Below are positions 15,544 to 23,699 of a stretch of 64,000 bases of DNA, one piece after another. The stretch comes from JBAZAX01 sp041671765. GTDB taxonomy: Bacteria; Babelota; Babeliae; Babelales; RVW-14. Every line of letters starts with the position of its first letter. The first letter of the stretch is position 1. The stretch covers positions 1 to 64,000 of the forward strand of contig JBAZAX010000004.1 in the NCBI GenBank assembly GCA_041671765.1, written 5' to 3'. A program made the position numbers and the translations under genes. Under the pieces are notes generated by a model. The model searched no databases and was not told the DNA's origin. It was given only the letters and a program-made list of their open reading frames with translations.

Positions 15544-16334
15544 CCTATTTTTCTTTCAAAAAACTCGTTGTACTTTACCAATGCTCTCCAACTTACAGGG
15601 AAAATTTTTTCAACCATACTTGAAAGGATTCCTGCATACTCGCGAATTTCTTTTTGTGCTGAACTGTCGAGTCGAAGATTAACAAGGCGAGCGTAAGCTG
15701 CCAAACTTGCAGTTTCAATGAATTCTGTATACATGGATTGTGGAAGGACTCCTCTTGCCTGTTCAGGGCAAACTCCACGTTCTAGCAGGTAATTATATAA
15801 TTCTAATGCTTTATGATTTGTTTTGCGAATATTTGCAAGCAACTCACTATTGTGTTCGTGAACTTCATTGCTTGATCCCTGTTTTACATTTATGTCACGC
15901 TTGCGTAGTTCTGATGGTACAAAAAATTCCGGTTCAAATGTTACATAACGACGAGAAACTTCATTGCGTGCAAACCCAACGGTATGACGGTACCATTCTC
16001 TTGTAATATAAATTGGCATTTTAATTCTAAATCTAAGTTGCGGATGAAAAAATGGAGTGACGTGATTGTTTTGTGCAAGATATTCAATTAAGCTTTGGTC
16101 TTTTGCAGATACACGGTGTCCGACAACTTTAGCAGAATCTCCATATCCATCTCGAATTGGTTCAAATTCTGATTCTTTGTTAAACGAAACTCTCGCAGCA
16201 TTAACAACTGTTAAATCGTTACCAAAAACATCTAGAATTTCAATAAATCCTACGTTATCATTTATAAATTTTTTTTCTGCAAGCAACTTTCCACTTTTTT
16301 TTGGTTGCCTACCAGGAACTATTTTGCTTAGCAC
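15540..16334 (-). CDS. thyX: FAD-dependent thymidylate synthase (ThyX)
   Basis: 264 residues, GTG start at 16334 with AAGGG upstream. ThyX methylates dUMP using methylene-tetrahydrofolate, FAD and NADPH. The family region is present: NNHVTPFFHPQLRFRIKMPIY then REWYRHTVGFARNEVSRRY. The usual signature is RHRX7S with NExSxRY; here the second Arg is Thr (RHT) and the spacing to Ser is one longer. LPQSMYTEF and SLAAYARLVNLR complete the match, including the C-terminal Arg region that binds substrate. It heads an operon with dcd. I see no thyA in the window. Confidence 0.93.
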   Translation of the reverse strand: MLSKIVPGRQPKKSGKLLAEKKFINDNVGFIEILDVFGNDLTVVNAARVSFNKESEFEPIRDGYGDSAKVVGHRVSAKDQSLIEYLAQNNHVTPFFHPQLRFRIKMPIYITREWYRHTVGFARNEVSRRYVTFEPEFFVPSELRKRDINVKQGSSNEVHEHNSELLANIRKTNHKALELYNYLLERGVCPEQARGVLPQSMYTEFIETASLAAYARLVNLRLDSSAQKEIREYAGILSSMVEKIFPVSWRALVKYNEFFERKIG

Positions 16335-16507
16335 GTTTTTTCCCTTTCAAAAAAATCAGCAATTTTTAGTGCAGTTAAATTTTCACTAGTATCACAAATT
16401 TATCTTAGAGAGTTAAGTAAGTTATAAATTTCGAAACTTTACTTGGCTTTTACTTATGTTCTTGACCATCATCGTAAACATATTAATCTATTTATCAGCA
16501 AAGTTAT

Positions 16508-17920
16508 ATGTTCAACCCTAAAAATTTGGTTACTCATATGCGCATAAAAATTAGTCATGTAAGCAAGAAAGATATCGGAAAAGAGTTAACAGTCAAAGGT
16601 TGGGTAAAAACATCTCGATTTTCAAAAGATTTTGGATTTGTTGAGATAAATGATGGATCTCAATTCAATAATATTCAAGCAATTATTAATCAGAATTTAA
16701 ATGATTACGAAAATTTAAAAAAAGATTTATCGACTGGAGCATCTGTAAGTATAACTGGAAAGCTTGTCGAAAGTCCTGGAAAAGAACAGTCATTTGAGAT
16801 TCAAGCAACCCAGGTTGAAATTATTGGGTTGTGTGATCCCGAAACTTATCCACTACAAAAGAAGCGACACACACTTGAGTTTTTAAGAACAATCGGGCAC
16901 TTGCGTCCTCGTACAAACACGGTAGGCGCGGTTTCGCGAGTAAGAAATGCGCTTGCATGGGCAACTCATGATTTTTTCCAAAGCAGAGGTTTTCTGTATG
17001 TTAATACACCCATCATTACCGGATCGGACTGCGAGGGTGCCGGACAGATGTTCAGAGTTTCAACACTTGATGCTGCAACCCCGCCATTGATTGACGGAAA
17101 AGTTGACTTCGCACAAGATTTTTTTGGCAAAGAGACTTTTTTGACTGTTTCTGGACAGCTTAACGGCGAATGTTATGCCTGTGCGCTTTCTGATATTTAT
17201 ACATTTGGCCCGACGTTTCGTGCAGAAAATTCAAATACATCACGACACTTGGCTGAATTTTGGATGATAGAACCGGAAATGGCGTTTGCTGAATTAAAAG
17301 ATGATATGGAATGTGCGCAAAGTTACTTAAAACATTGCATAAAAACAGCACTTGAAAGATGTCCTCAAGATATGGAATTTTTTGATAAATATATTGAGCC
17401 GGGAATTATAAAAAGGCTTCAACATGTTTTAGATAATCCATTTGAACATTTAACCTATACTCAGGCAATTGATATTTTACAAAAATCATCCAAAAAATTT
17501 GAATATCCTGTTCAGTGGGGTATAGATTTGCAATCCGAGCATGAAAGATATATTGTCGAAGAACATTGCAAGAAACCTGTAATTCTAACCAACTATCCAA
17601 AAGAGATAAAAGCTTTCTATATGAAAGAAGATGAAGACGGAAAAACTGTTAGAGCAATGGATGTTTTAGTTGCCGGTATTGGCGAAATTATTGGTGGAAG
17701 CCAGCGAGAAGATAGGCTTGATGTGTTGACGGCTAAAATGGACAAGCTTGGCTTAAATAAAGAGAGTTACTGGTGGTATTTGGAATTAAGAAAATATGGA
17801 TCGGTTCCACATGCAGGCTTTGGGCTTGGGTTTGAAAGATTGGTTGTATTTACGACAGGAATTGATAATATTCGTGACTCAATTCCATTCCCAAGATATC
17901 CAAAACACGCAGATTTTTAA
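16508..17920 (+). CDS. asnS: Asparaginyl-tRNA synthetase
   Basis: 470 residues, close to E. coli AsnS. Class IIb synthetase charging tRNA-Asn. The N-terminal OB-fold anticodon-binding domain covers about 10-110 (VKGWVKTSR, FVEINDGS). The catalytic domain carries motif 2 around TFGPTFRAENSNTSRHLAEFWMIEPE (shown here by its parts) and motif 3 GFGLGFERLV near the end. The start is uncertain: neither the ATG at 16508 nor the one at 16538 has a clear Shine-Dalgarno sequence, and 16538 (MRIKIS) would suit the family alignment as well. Its product links the amino acid made by AsnA to the tRNA sensed by the predicted asnA attenuator. Confidence 0.95.
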   Translation: MFNPKNLVTHMRIKISHVSKKDIGKELTVKGWVKTSRFSKDFGFVEINDGSQFNNIQAIINQNLNDYENLKKDLSTGASVSITGKLVESPGKEQSFEIQATQVEIIGLCDPETYPLQKKRHTLEFLRTIGHLRPRTNTVGAVSRVRNALAWATHDFFQSRGFLYVNTPIITGSDCEGAGQMFRVSTLDAATPPLIDGKVDFAQDFFGKETFLTVSGQLNGECYACALSDIYTFGPTFRAENSNTSRHLAEFWMIEPEMAFAELKDDMECAQSYLKHCIKTALERCPQDMEFFDKYIEPGIIKRLQHVLDNPFEHLTYTQAIDILQKSSKKFEYPVQWGIDLQSEHERYIVEEHCKKPVILTNYPKEIKAFYMKEDEDGKTVRAMDVLVAGIGEIIGGSQREDRLDVLTAKMDKLGLNKESYWWYLELRKYGSVPHAGFGLGFERLVVFTTGIDNIRDSIPFPRYPKHADF

Positions 17921-17969
17921 TTTTTAAAGTAACTAATTATTCGAATTGGTTTTAACCTAAGTCAGGATA

Positions 17970-18018
17970 AACAAAAAACAGGGCTCGGAATTTTAAATTC
18001 CGAGCCCTGTTTTTTGTT
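17970..18018. terminator. Bidirectional terminator, perfect 24-bp arms
   Basis: Arms 17970-17993 and 17995-18018 are perfectly complementary around a single central base, with core CAGGGCTCGGAA/TTCCGAGCCCTG and flanking A6/T6 tracts. Placed between convergent asnS and the 205-residue exported protein. Confidence 0.94.
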
Positions 18019-18038
18019 CTAAAATTTAGATTAGTTAT

Positions 18039-18656
18039 TTAATCAATAATATCTCCAGATAATTGCTTAAGAACAACTTCAATATCCAATGGACCAACTT
18101 GAACAATATCAGAGCGATCCATTGCAGCAAGACGAGGGGAGCGAACTGGTTTTTTAGTTGCAATGGCGCTTACAAGAGCCGTTGCGTTAGTAAATGTAAA
18201 ATCCAATATTTTTACGCCATTTTCTCTACACCAGAGCATAAAACATCCTCCGCAGCATGATTGACAGCAATTAATCTTAGTTTCTTGATTGTAATCATCA
18301 ATAATGGCTTTTAAAAAATTGAATGTTTTTTTTAATGATTCACTTGGAGTTCCTGTTTTATCTATTAAATTTTTTGCCGTTAAAACCTGTGCAAGTTTGA
18401 AATCGAGATTGCCTTTTTTATTTACAACGTAATCAAAAAGTTGATGAAATGCTTTATCATCGGTAGCATGCAATTGTGCTAAAAAATCTATGACACTTTC
18501 TTGTTGCTGATATGTGTTACCACAAAATAAACTTCCTATCGCAGTAACTAGGCCCCTTCGTTGTTCTTGCCCAGCAAATAAGACAGCTGTTGAAATGATT
18601 GTAACTATGCATATATTTGATATAAAAATTTTATACATATTATTCATTTTATTCAT
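18039..18656 (-). CDS. Exported Cys-rich protein of unknown family (pair member 1)
   Basis: 205 residues from the ATG at 18656, preceded by GGGAG; the longer frame to 18683 places the site inside the coding sequence. A hydrophobic segment (IFISNICIVTIISTAVLFAG) acts as signal peptide or anchor. A Cys cluster NCCQSCCGGCF lies in the middle, followed by a hydrophobic helix and a C-terminal segment ending LSGDIID. The next minus-strand gene upstream encodes a similar layout (signal, helical region, CCQ cluster, hydrophobic helix), so the two may be paralogues. No domain recognised. Confidence 0.6.
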   Translation of the reverse strand: MNKMNNMYKIFISNICIVTIISTAVLFAGQEQRRGLVTAIGSLFCGNTYQQQESVIDFLAQLHATDDKAFHQLFDYVVNKKGNLDFKLAQVLTAKNLIDKTGTPSESLKKTFNFLKAIIDDYNQETKINCCQSCCGGCFMLWCRENGVKILDFTFTNATALVSAIATKKPVRSPRLAAMDRSDIVQVGPLDIEVVLKQLSGDIID

Positions 18657-18733
18657 TGTATCTCCCAAAAATATATCCCGCAAAGTTTGTTTGCCTTGCG
18701 GGAATAACTTGCTAAGTCGATTTATTATTTAAA

Positions 18734-19354
18734 CTATCTAATTATTTCGTATTTAATTGCCGAAGTAGGAATTACAACGGAAAGACTTTCTTGACCGACA
18801 TGTTTACTTGCAGCAGAACTAGCAAGTGTAATTAAAATAGGTGCGACCAGTTCTACCGTCATCAAAAGAAATTTAGGCGCTGTTTTACACCAAAAATTTT
18901 GGCAACAAACCTTACATGTTTTTGCCTTAGCGGCGTCGATTCCGTCTTTAATTGATTCAGCCAACAAATCTAAAGCGCTATAAATAGTAGGGTTTAATTT
19001 AGATCCAGATGCATCGGTGATACAAACAATGCTTACAAGCTCTGGAGGCATTTGGTTTAAAAGAGCTACTGGAATGACAGTGTCCCTAACCTCTCCAGAT
19101 TTAATTGAGTTGTAAAAATTAAGCACCAGCTCGAGTAATGCTGGGTTTTTTCGATAAATTTCTAACAGGGTTGTAATGACATTGAGTTTTGTTTCACCTT
19201 CTTTGGTGTTTACCGAAAAGGATGCTTGCTCTATTCCTGTGACAGTCCTAGGTGAAAGTTGTATTGAAATTCCCTTGGCTGCATCAATGCTGTTAAATAT
19301 TGATGTGACCAAAACAAACGATGTAATAAATGAACTCTGTGACAATATATTCAT
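18734..19354 (-). CDS. Exported Cys-containing protein of unknown family (pair member 2)
   Basis: 206 residues from the ATG at 19354; AAGGGGGG directly upstream decides this start over the longer frame to 19432. The signal peptide (SFITSFVLVTSIF) is followed by a helical region, then KTCKVCCQNFWCK and a hydrophobic helix LLMTVELVAPILITLASSA. The order of elements matches the 205-residue protein downstream. The Cys clusters suggest disulphides or metal binding after export. Function unknown. Confidence 0.6.
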   Translation of the reverse strand: MNILSQSSFITSFVLVTSIFNSIDAAKGISIQLSPRTVTGIEQASFSVNTKEGETKLNVITTLLEIYRKNPALLELVLNFYNSIKSGEVRDTVIPVALLNQMPPELVSIVCITDASGSKLNPTIYSALDLLAESIKDGIDAAKAKTCKVCCQNFWCKTAPKFLLMTVELVAPILITLASSAASKHVGQESLSVVIPTSAIKYEIIR

Positions 19355-19506
19355 AATTCCCCCCTTCAAAAAAATGACATACACTATACATTTGAATCCA
19401 TTATTCCAAAATGAAATATTTTTACGCAACAAAAGTAATTTTTAAACTACTTTTCATAGTAATATTCGTGGTTATTGTGTTGGGTATAATTATGAAATCT
19501 AAAAAA

Positions 19507-20439
19507 TTATGCAGCTTGAGTTGCAGATATATTTTGAGACCATGCTGATAGTTGTTTGGGAGAAGGGTGTGTGTCTTTTCCAAGCGGATGCTTTAAGAAT
19601 TCTATGCATCTTGGAAGCCAAATTTTTAAATAATCCATAGTAAGCATTGAATGAGATTCCGCGCTTACTGCTACTAAATTAAGAGCCAAATCATTAGAAA
19701 AAAGATATAAATCTGTATTGAATGTTGTTTTTATAAAAGCTTCGTAATACAGGTGATAAACTGACATCCAGCTAGAGCATTGTGCGAAGTTTCCAAAGTT
19801 TGGAGAAATATTAGTAAAGATTTTCATTGTTTGTGCGATTGACGTATTCAACTTATTTGCATCTGCGATATATTCTGCAAATGCTTGGGCTGTTATAAAT
19901 ACTAAAAAATCAAATAAGTGGGCAGCTACAAGATCTTTTGGATTATCTATTAAAGTAAACGCAAGTTTGTCTGCGGCTTCTTCCTGCTCAAATAAGGCAC
20001 AAGGTTTATGGTTTAATTTAAAATGCGCAAATTCATGAGCAAGTAATGCTGCAAAATATTTTTCAAAGCTTTGATTATAAAAAAGGATATCTAAAATTTT
20101 GTTGCCCAGTAAAATGTTTTTCCCATCCCAATAGTAATTATAATTTTCATAATTTTCAGAATTATAATAAAGGCAAACCGGTGGATGTGGTTGTACTCCT
20201 GTTTTAGTACAAAATTTTTGTAAATACGTATCAATGAATTTAGCTAAAACAGGTGCATTATTATTGGTGATTTCAATTTTTTGCCACTCATATTTTGGAC
20301 GCAAATTATTTATTTCGTTTTTGATTTCCCCAAAATTACGACTTGTGTTTTTTGCATCTGCAAATACGAAAATTAGTATAAGTACAGAAAAAAAATATTG
20401 AGGGATTCTTTTTTTATAGATACTAAATTTATTTTTCAC
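19507..20439 (-). CDS. Exported HExxH metallopeptidase-like protein
   Basis: 310 residues with an N-terminal hydrophobic signal (YFFSVLILIFVFADA). The zinc-binding motif HEFAH is at 135-139, followed by EEAAD at 153-157, where a Glu or Asp could be the third ligand. That arrangement resembles gluzincin (M48-like) peptidases but the rest of the chain is not a recognised M48 domain. It would be a zinc peptidase acting outside the cytoplasm, or a decayed relative. No operon partner; about 150 bp from the next minus-strand gene. Confidence 0.62.
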   Translation of the reverse strand: MKNKFSIYKKRIPQYFFSVLILIFVFADAKNTSRNFGEIKNEINNLRPKYEWQKIEITNNNAPVLAKFIDTYLQKFCTKTGVQPHPPVCLYYNSENYENYNYYWDGKNILLGNKILDILFYNQSFEKYFAALLAHEFAHFKLNHKPCALFEQEEAADKLAFTLIDNPKDLVAAHLFDFLVFITAQAFAEYIADANKLNTSIAQTMKIFTNISPNFGNFAQCSSWMSVYHLYYEAFIKTTFNTDLYLFSNDLALNLVAVSAESHSMLTMDYLKIWLPRCIEFLKHPLGKDTHPSPKQLSAWSQNISATQAA

Positions 20440-20679
20440 CCAACCGCCCTAAATTTTGCTGCACCAAATTCAATTGATAAACGCTTATCAAATCCCAATT
20501 CTCAAGTTATTTATCCAGAAAAATAATGCTAGCAGTGCAAAACGTAATAGTCAATTAAAACAACACCCATATTAACACCGCTTTTACCGATTTTGAGCCA
20601 TATTTTCTGTTGTGAAATCATTTGAATTTGGTAGTATGATTAAAATTCAAAAAAACTATAACTAAAAAGGGGTGACTTT

Positions 20680-21333
20680 ATGCAAATCAATCTATCATTA
20701 AGGTCCATATGTTTTACTTTTTTATTTCTAATTGTTTCCAGGTTGCAAGCTGTTGAGCCAAATAATAATGATACAGCTTCCCAACGTAATGATGCTTTTT
20801 TAGCGCAGTTTACTTCCACTCATACGAATACATACTATGATGGAAAGCAATTTATATTTTACGCAAATCCGTCTTTTTTATATATGTTAGGAATGGGTGG
20901 AATTTCTGCTATCCTTCTTGCCTGTGGTGCGATATGGATAAATGATTCTTTTGATAAACGGAAGAATCATGGAACATTGGGAAATTTCTTAACGGGTTTG
21001 GGTGCGGCTGGATTAGGGGCCATCTGTACGGAATTCTTTTTTGAAGCAATAAGTATGAAAATAAAAGCAGTTGAGTATATAAAGTTTGATGAAGTTGGCA
21101 TATACCAATGGGGAAAACTACGGGCCAAGTGGGAAGATATTTCAGCTATTTATCTCTCTAAAACTTATTATAACGATACACCTACAAAAAGAGCGTCTTT
21201 TTCGGATAAACGTTTGAATGATCTGTTTGCAATCAAAGATTCCGATAACTTTTTACCTGTTGAATTTGATGATTTTTTATTAATTTCGGAATATTACTTA
21301 AATAATCCTAATTTAGTACCGCCGCAGGCCTAA
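20680..21333 (+). CDS. Membrane protein of unknown family with signal peptide
   Basis: 217 residues. An N-terminal signal (SICFTFLFLIVSRLQA) is followed by a polar segment and two hydrophobic segments at about 66-85 (MLGMGGISAILLACGAIW) and 105-125 (LTGLGAAGLGAICTEFFF). The last third is soluble and contains YQWGKLRAKWEDISAIYLS, reminiscent of PH-like domains with a conserved Trp, but this is a loose likeness. AAAGGGG before the ATG supports the start. Function unknown. Confidence 0.6.
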   Translation: MQINLSLRSICFTFLFLIVSRLQAVEPNNNDTASQRNDAFLAQFTSTHTNTYYDGKQFIFYANPSFLYMLGMGGISAILLACGAIWINDSFDKRKNHGTLGNFLTGLGAAGLGAICTEFFFEAISMKIKAVEYIKFDEVGIYQWGKLRAKWEDISAIYLSKTYYNDTPTKRASFSDKRLNDLFAIKDSDNFLPVEFDDFLLISEYYLNNPNLVPPQA

Positions 21334-21404
21334 TATTGTCAGGTCATTTTTTGTGTTGGCCAACTTTGAAAAACTTGATATTCTTATAAAAAATCGAATT
21401 TAAG

Positions 21405-21491
21405 GCCGAAGTGGCGAAATTGGTAGACGCGCTAGATTCAGAGTCTAGTCCTGTCAAAGGGGTAGGGGTTCGAGTCCCCTCTTCGGCACCA
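21405..21491 (+). tRNA. tRNA-Leu (anticodon CAG)
   Basis: An 87-nt class II tRNA: acceptor GCCGAAG/CTTCGGC, anticodon stem CTAGA/TCTAG holding TTCAGAG (CAG anticodon), a long variable arm, TPsiC arm GGGGTTCGAGTCCCC, and encoded ACCA. Confidence 0.96.
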
Positions 21492-21541
21492 GCCGTCGCC
21501 CTACGCGGCTTCGCCTGGCAGGCCACCCTAGTCCTACGCCC
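21492..21541. repeat. GC-rich dispersed repeat copy b
   Basis: A short GC-rich stretch directly after tRNA-Leu. Its reverse complement contains GCCTGCCAGGCGAAGCCGCG, related to the GCCTGCCCGGCGTAGC core at 38713-38728 and the core near 42420. Probably a truncated copy lodged at the tRNA 3' end. Confidence 0.5.
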
Positions 21542-21640
21542 TATTGAATTAAGAATTTAAGCGTGATACACTAAATTTATGTAAGTGTATTCGATTAAAT
21601 GTAATCTTTAATAAAAACCAAAAAACAATATTTGAGAACC

Positions 21641-22768
21641 ATGGCAAAACGCGATTATTATGAAATACTTGGCGTAGACAAAACCACTAGCCAAGAAGAT
21701 ATAAAAAAAGCTTATCGAAAACTGGCCCTAAAGTATCATCCGGATAGAAATCCTGGAAATAAAGAGGCTGAAGAAAATTTCAAAGAAGCATCACAGGCGT
21801 ATGATATACTTTCAAATCCTGAAAAACGTAAGGCGTATGATCAGTTTGGTCACGCAGGGGCTGAGCAGATGGGTGGTGGTGGTCAGTATTCAGATATAAA
21901 TGACATTTTTGAAAATTTTGGCGATATATTTGGAGATCTTTTTGGTGGAGCGGGACAACGTCGTAAAAAAAGCAAAACCGGACCGGTTCCTCAACGAGGG
22001 CACGATTTATCTCAAAAAGTCCAAATTACATTAAAAGATTCTTATTTGGGCTGCAAAGCTGATATTAATGTCTATCGCTATGAAAAATGTGATCAGTGTA
22101 ATCATACCGGTTGCAAAGATGGGACAAAGCCAACCATATGTTCAACATGTCAAGGCATGGGAACCATACATCACAAACAAGGGTTTTTTGTTTACAGCCA
22201 ACAGTGCTCTGATTGTATGGGGCAAGGTTTTTCAATCAAATCCCCTTGCTCAAAATGCAAAGGTCAATCACGTTTCCAAAAATACGAAAAGCTTTCAATT
22301 TCAATTCCTGCAGGAATTTATAGCAATGCAGAATTAAGAGTTCAATCCAAGGGTGATGCCGGGGTTTTCGGTGGGGAATCTGGAGATCTTTATTTGGGTA
22401 TTGAAATTAAGGCCGACTCAAAATTTTATCGAAGAGATGATCACTTGGTGACGAATATCAATCTAACCTATCCCCAGTTGGTTTTGGGATGTCAGATTGA
22501 AATTGAAAATATTGATGGGACAAAAGAAACCATTAAAATTCCTCGTGGCTGCCAGGTAGGCGAAGAGATAAAGATTGTTGGTAAAGGTTTTTCACGTTTG
22601 CATCGCGCCGGTCGCGGTGACTTAATTTTCACTACTCAATGCCATATTCCGTCAAAACTGTCCGAAGATGCAAAAAAAGCTTTGCTTGAATATAACAAGC
22701 ATATTGGAGATTGTTGCAAAGATGCATCAGGTGGAATTTCCGGTTTTTTCAAAAAATTTTTAGGTTAA
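21641..22768 (+). CDS. dnaJ: Chaperone protein DnaJ
   Basis: 375 residues from the ATG at 21641 (MAKRDYYEILGV); the frame extends nine bases upstream only through a TTG. J domain at about 1-70 with HPD in KYHPDRNPG, then a short Gly/Phe region with many DIFGDLFGG-like repeats, then a zinc domain with four CxxC pairs (CDQC, CSTC, CSDC, CSKC), then the substrate-binding C-terminal domains. It stimulates DnaK ATPase and holds unfolded proteins. dnaK and grpE are not in the window. An RBS-burying hairpin separates it from the phosphatase gene. Confidence 0.97.
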   Translation: MAKRDYYEILGVDKTTSQEDIKKAYRKLALKYHPDRNPGNKEAEENFKEASQAYDILSNPEKRKAYDQFGHAGAEQMGGGGQYSDINDIFENFGDIFGDLFGGAGQRRKKSKTGPVPQRGHDLSQKVQITLKDSYLGCKADINVYRYEKCDQCNHTGCKDGTKPTICSTCQGMGTIHHKQGFFVYSQQCSDCMGQGFSIKSPCSKCKGQSRFQKYEKLSISIPAGIYSNAELRVQSKGDAGVFGGESGDLYLGIEIKADSKFYRRDDHLVTNINLTYPQLVLGCQIEIENIDGTKETIKIPRGCQVGEEIKIVGKGFSRLHRAGRGDLIFTTQCHIPSKLSEDAKKALLEYNKHIGDCCKDASGGISGFFKKFLG

Positions 22769-22811
22769 TATTTTTAGACTAATTTAGGTCAAATATTTTT
22801 TTTCTTGAAAA

Positions 22812-22856
22812 AAATCCCTGCAAAAGGTTAATATCCTTAAAAAGTTGCAGGGATTT
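22812..22856 (+). promoter_or_regulatory. Hairpin hiding the Shine-Dalgarno sequence of the phosphatase gene
   Basis: AAATCCCTGCAA (22812-22823) pairs perfectly with TTGCAGGGATTT (22845-22856); an inner AAGG/CCTT stem is in the loop. CAGGGA, the only ribosome site for the ATG at 22860, is in the right arm. Only a short T run follows, so a dnaJ terminator role is possible but weak. Confidence 0.6.
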
Positions 22857-22859
22857 AAA

Positions 22860-23480
22860 ATGTTTAGTAGTGAAACTAGTTTTTTAAGAATATTAATCAT
22901 ATTTTTTATTTCAACAAATTTTTTGTCTGCGACAGGCGATAAAGTTCGAATCAATAATATTAAAAAATTATTTGATAATTTTCATAGTGTGCAGCCCGGG
23001 GCTTTGTACAGATCAGCCCAGTTAAAACCAAGTAGGCTTAGAAAATATATTAAAAAATTTGGTGTTAAGTCTGTTATTAATTTGCGTGGAGTAAATGAAA
23101 AAACAAAATGGTGGCAAGCTGAAAAAGCAATACTTGAAAAACTAAATGTGCATTACTACAATATTCCGTTTAGTGCCAGTCATTTTTCAAGTAAAGAAAA
23201 TTTACATAAACTTCTTTATTTATACAAATATGCGCCAAAGCCAATTTTAATCCACTGTCGTGATGGAGCAGACCGATCCGGAGAAGCTGCGGCGCTTTGG
23301 GTTTTAGAACAACAGGGAAAACGAAAAAAAGATGCGTTAAAACATTTATCAATTAAATATGGATATTTACGTTTTAGACGGCCTGAAAAATATTTTTTAA
23401 TCTCGATTTGGCAGGGGGAAAAATGGCTAAATCAAAAATATGACCCGGAAAATTATGTGTCTAAAATAAAGCGTTCTTGA
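22860..23480 (+). CDS. Exported dual-specificity/tyrosine-type protein phosphatase
   Basis: 206 residues from the ATG at 22860. A hydrophobic N-terminus (LRILIIFFISTNFL) is a signal peptide. The catalytic motif HCRDGADRSG has Cys133 and Arg139, the CX5R signature of cysteine phosphatases. PGALYRSAQ near the start and VINLRGVNEKTKWWQAE are typical of the small DSP branch (YbbR/DSP-like). It would dephosphorylate a phosphoprotein or phosphoinositide outside the bacterial cytoplasm, so a host target is plausible but unproven. Translation may be limited by the upstream hairpin. Confidence 0.85.
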   Translation: MFSSETSFLRILIIFFISTNFLSATGDKVRINNIKKLFDNFHSVQPGALYRSAQLKPSRLRKYIKKFGVKSVINLRGVNEKTKWWQAEKAILEKLNVHYYNIPFSASHFSSKENLHKLLYLYKYAPKPILIHCRDGADRSGEAAALWVLEQQGKRKKDALKHLSIKYGYLRFRRPEKYFLISIWQGEKWLNQKYDPENYVSKIKRS

Positions 23481-23699
23481 TTTCATTATTATGTGGCACA
23501 TTCCTGTAATAAAGCGTGAATTTTTTTGTAAAGTCTCTTTTTTTGTTATAGAATTGAAAAGTCATTTATGTACAGGTATGTTAAAGATCCTGAATCGAGT
23601 TTTTGCCATTGTCCATTAAGGAGTATGGTGTACGAGCAGGATGAGCGTCCGATGGTGCGACTGGCGCGGCAAATTAATATTAGCTTTATGGAGAATGCC

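Noticed and set aside
23568..23699. A 44-residue N-terminal extension of SerRS
   Set aside because: SerRS proteins begin at the MIDLNRLR position, and GGAG precedes that ATG. The upstream codons show no family similarity.
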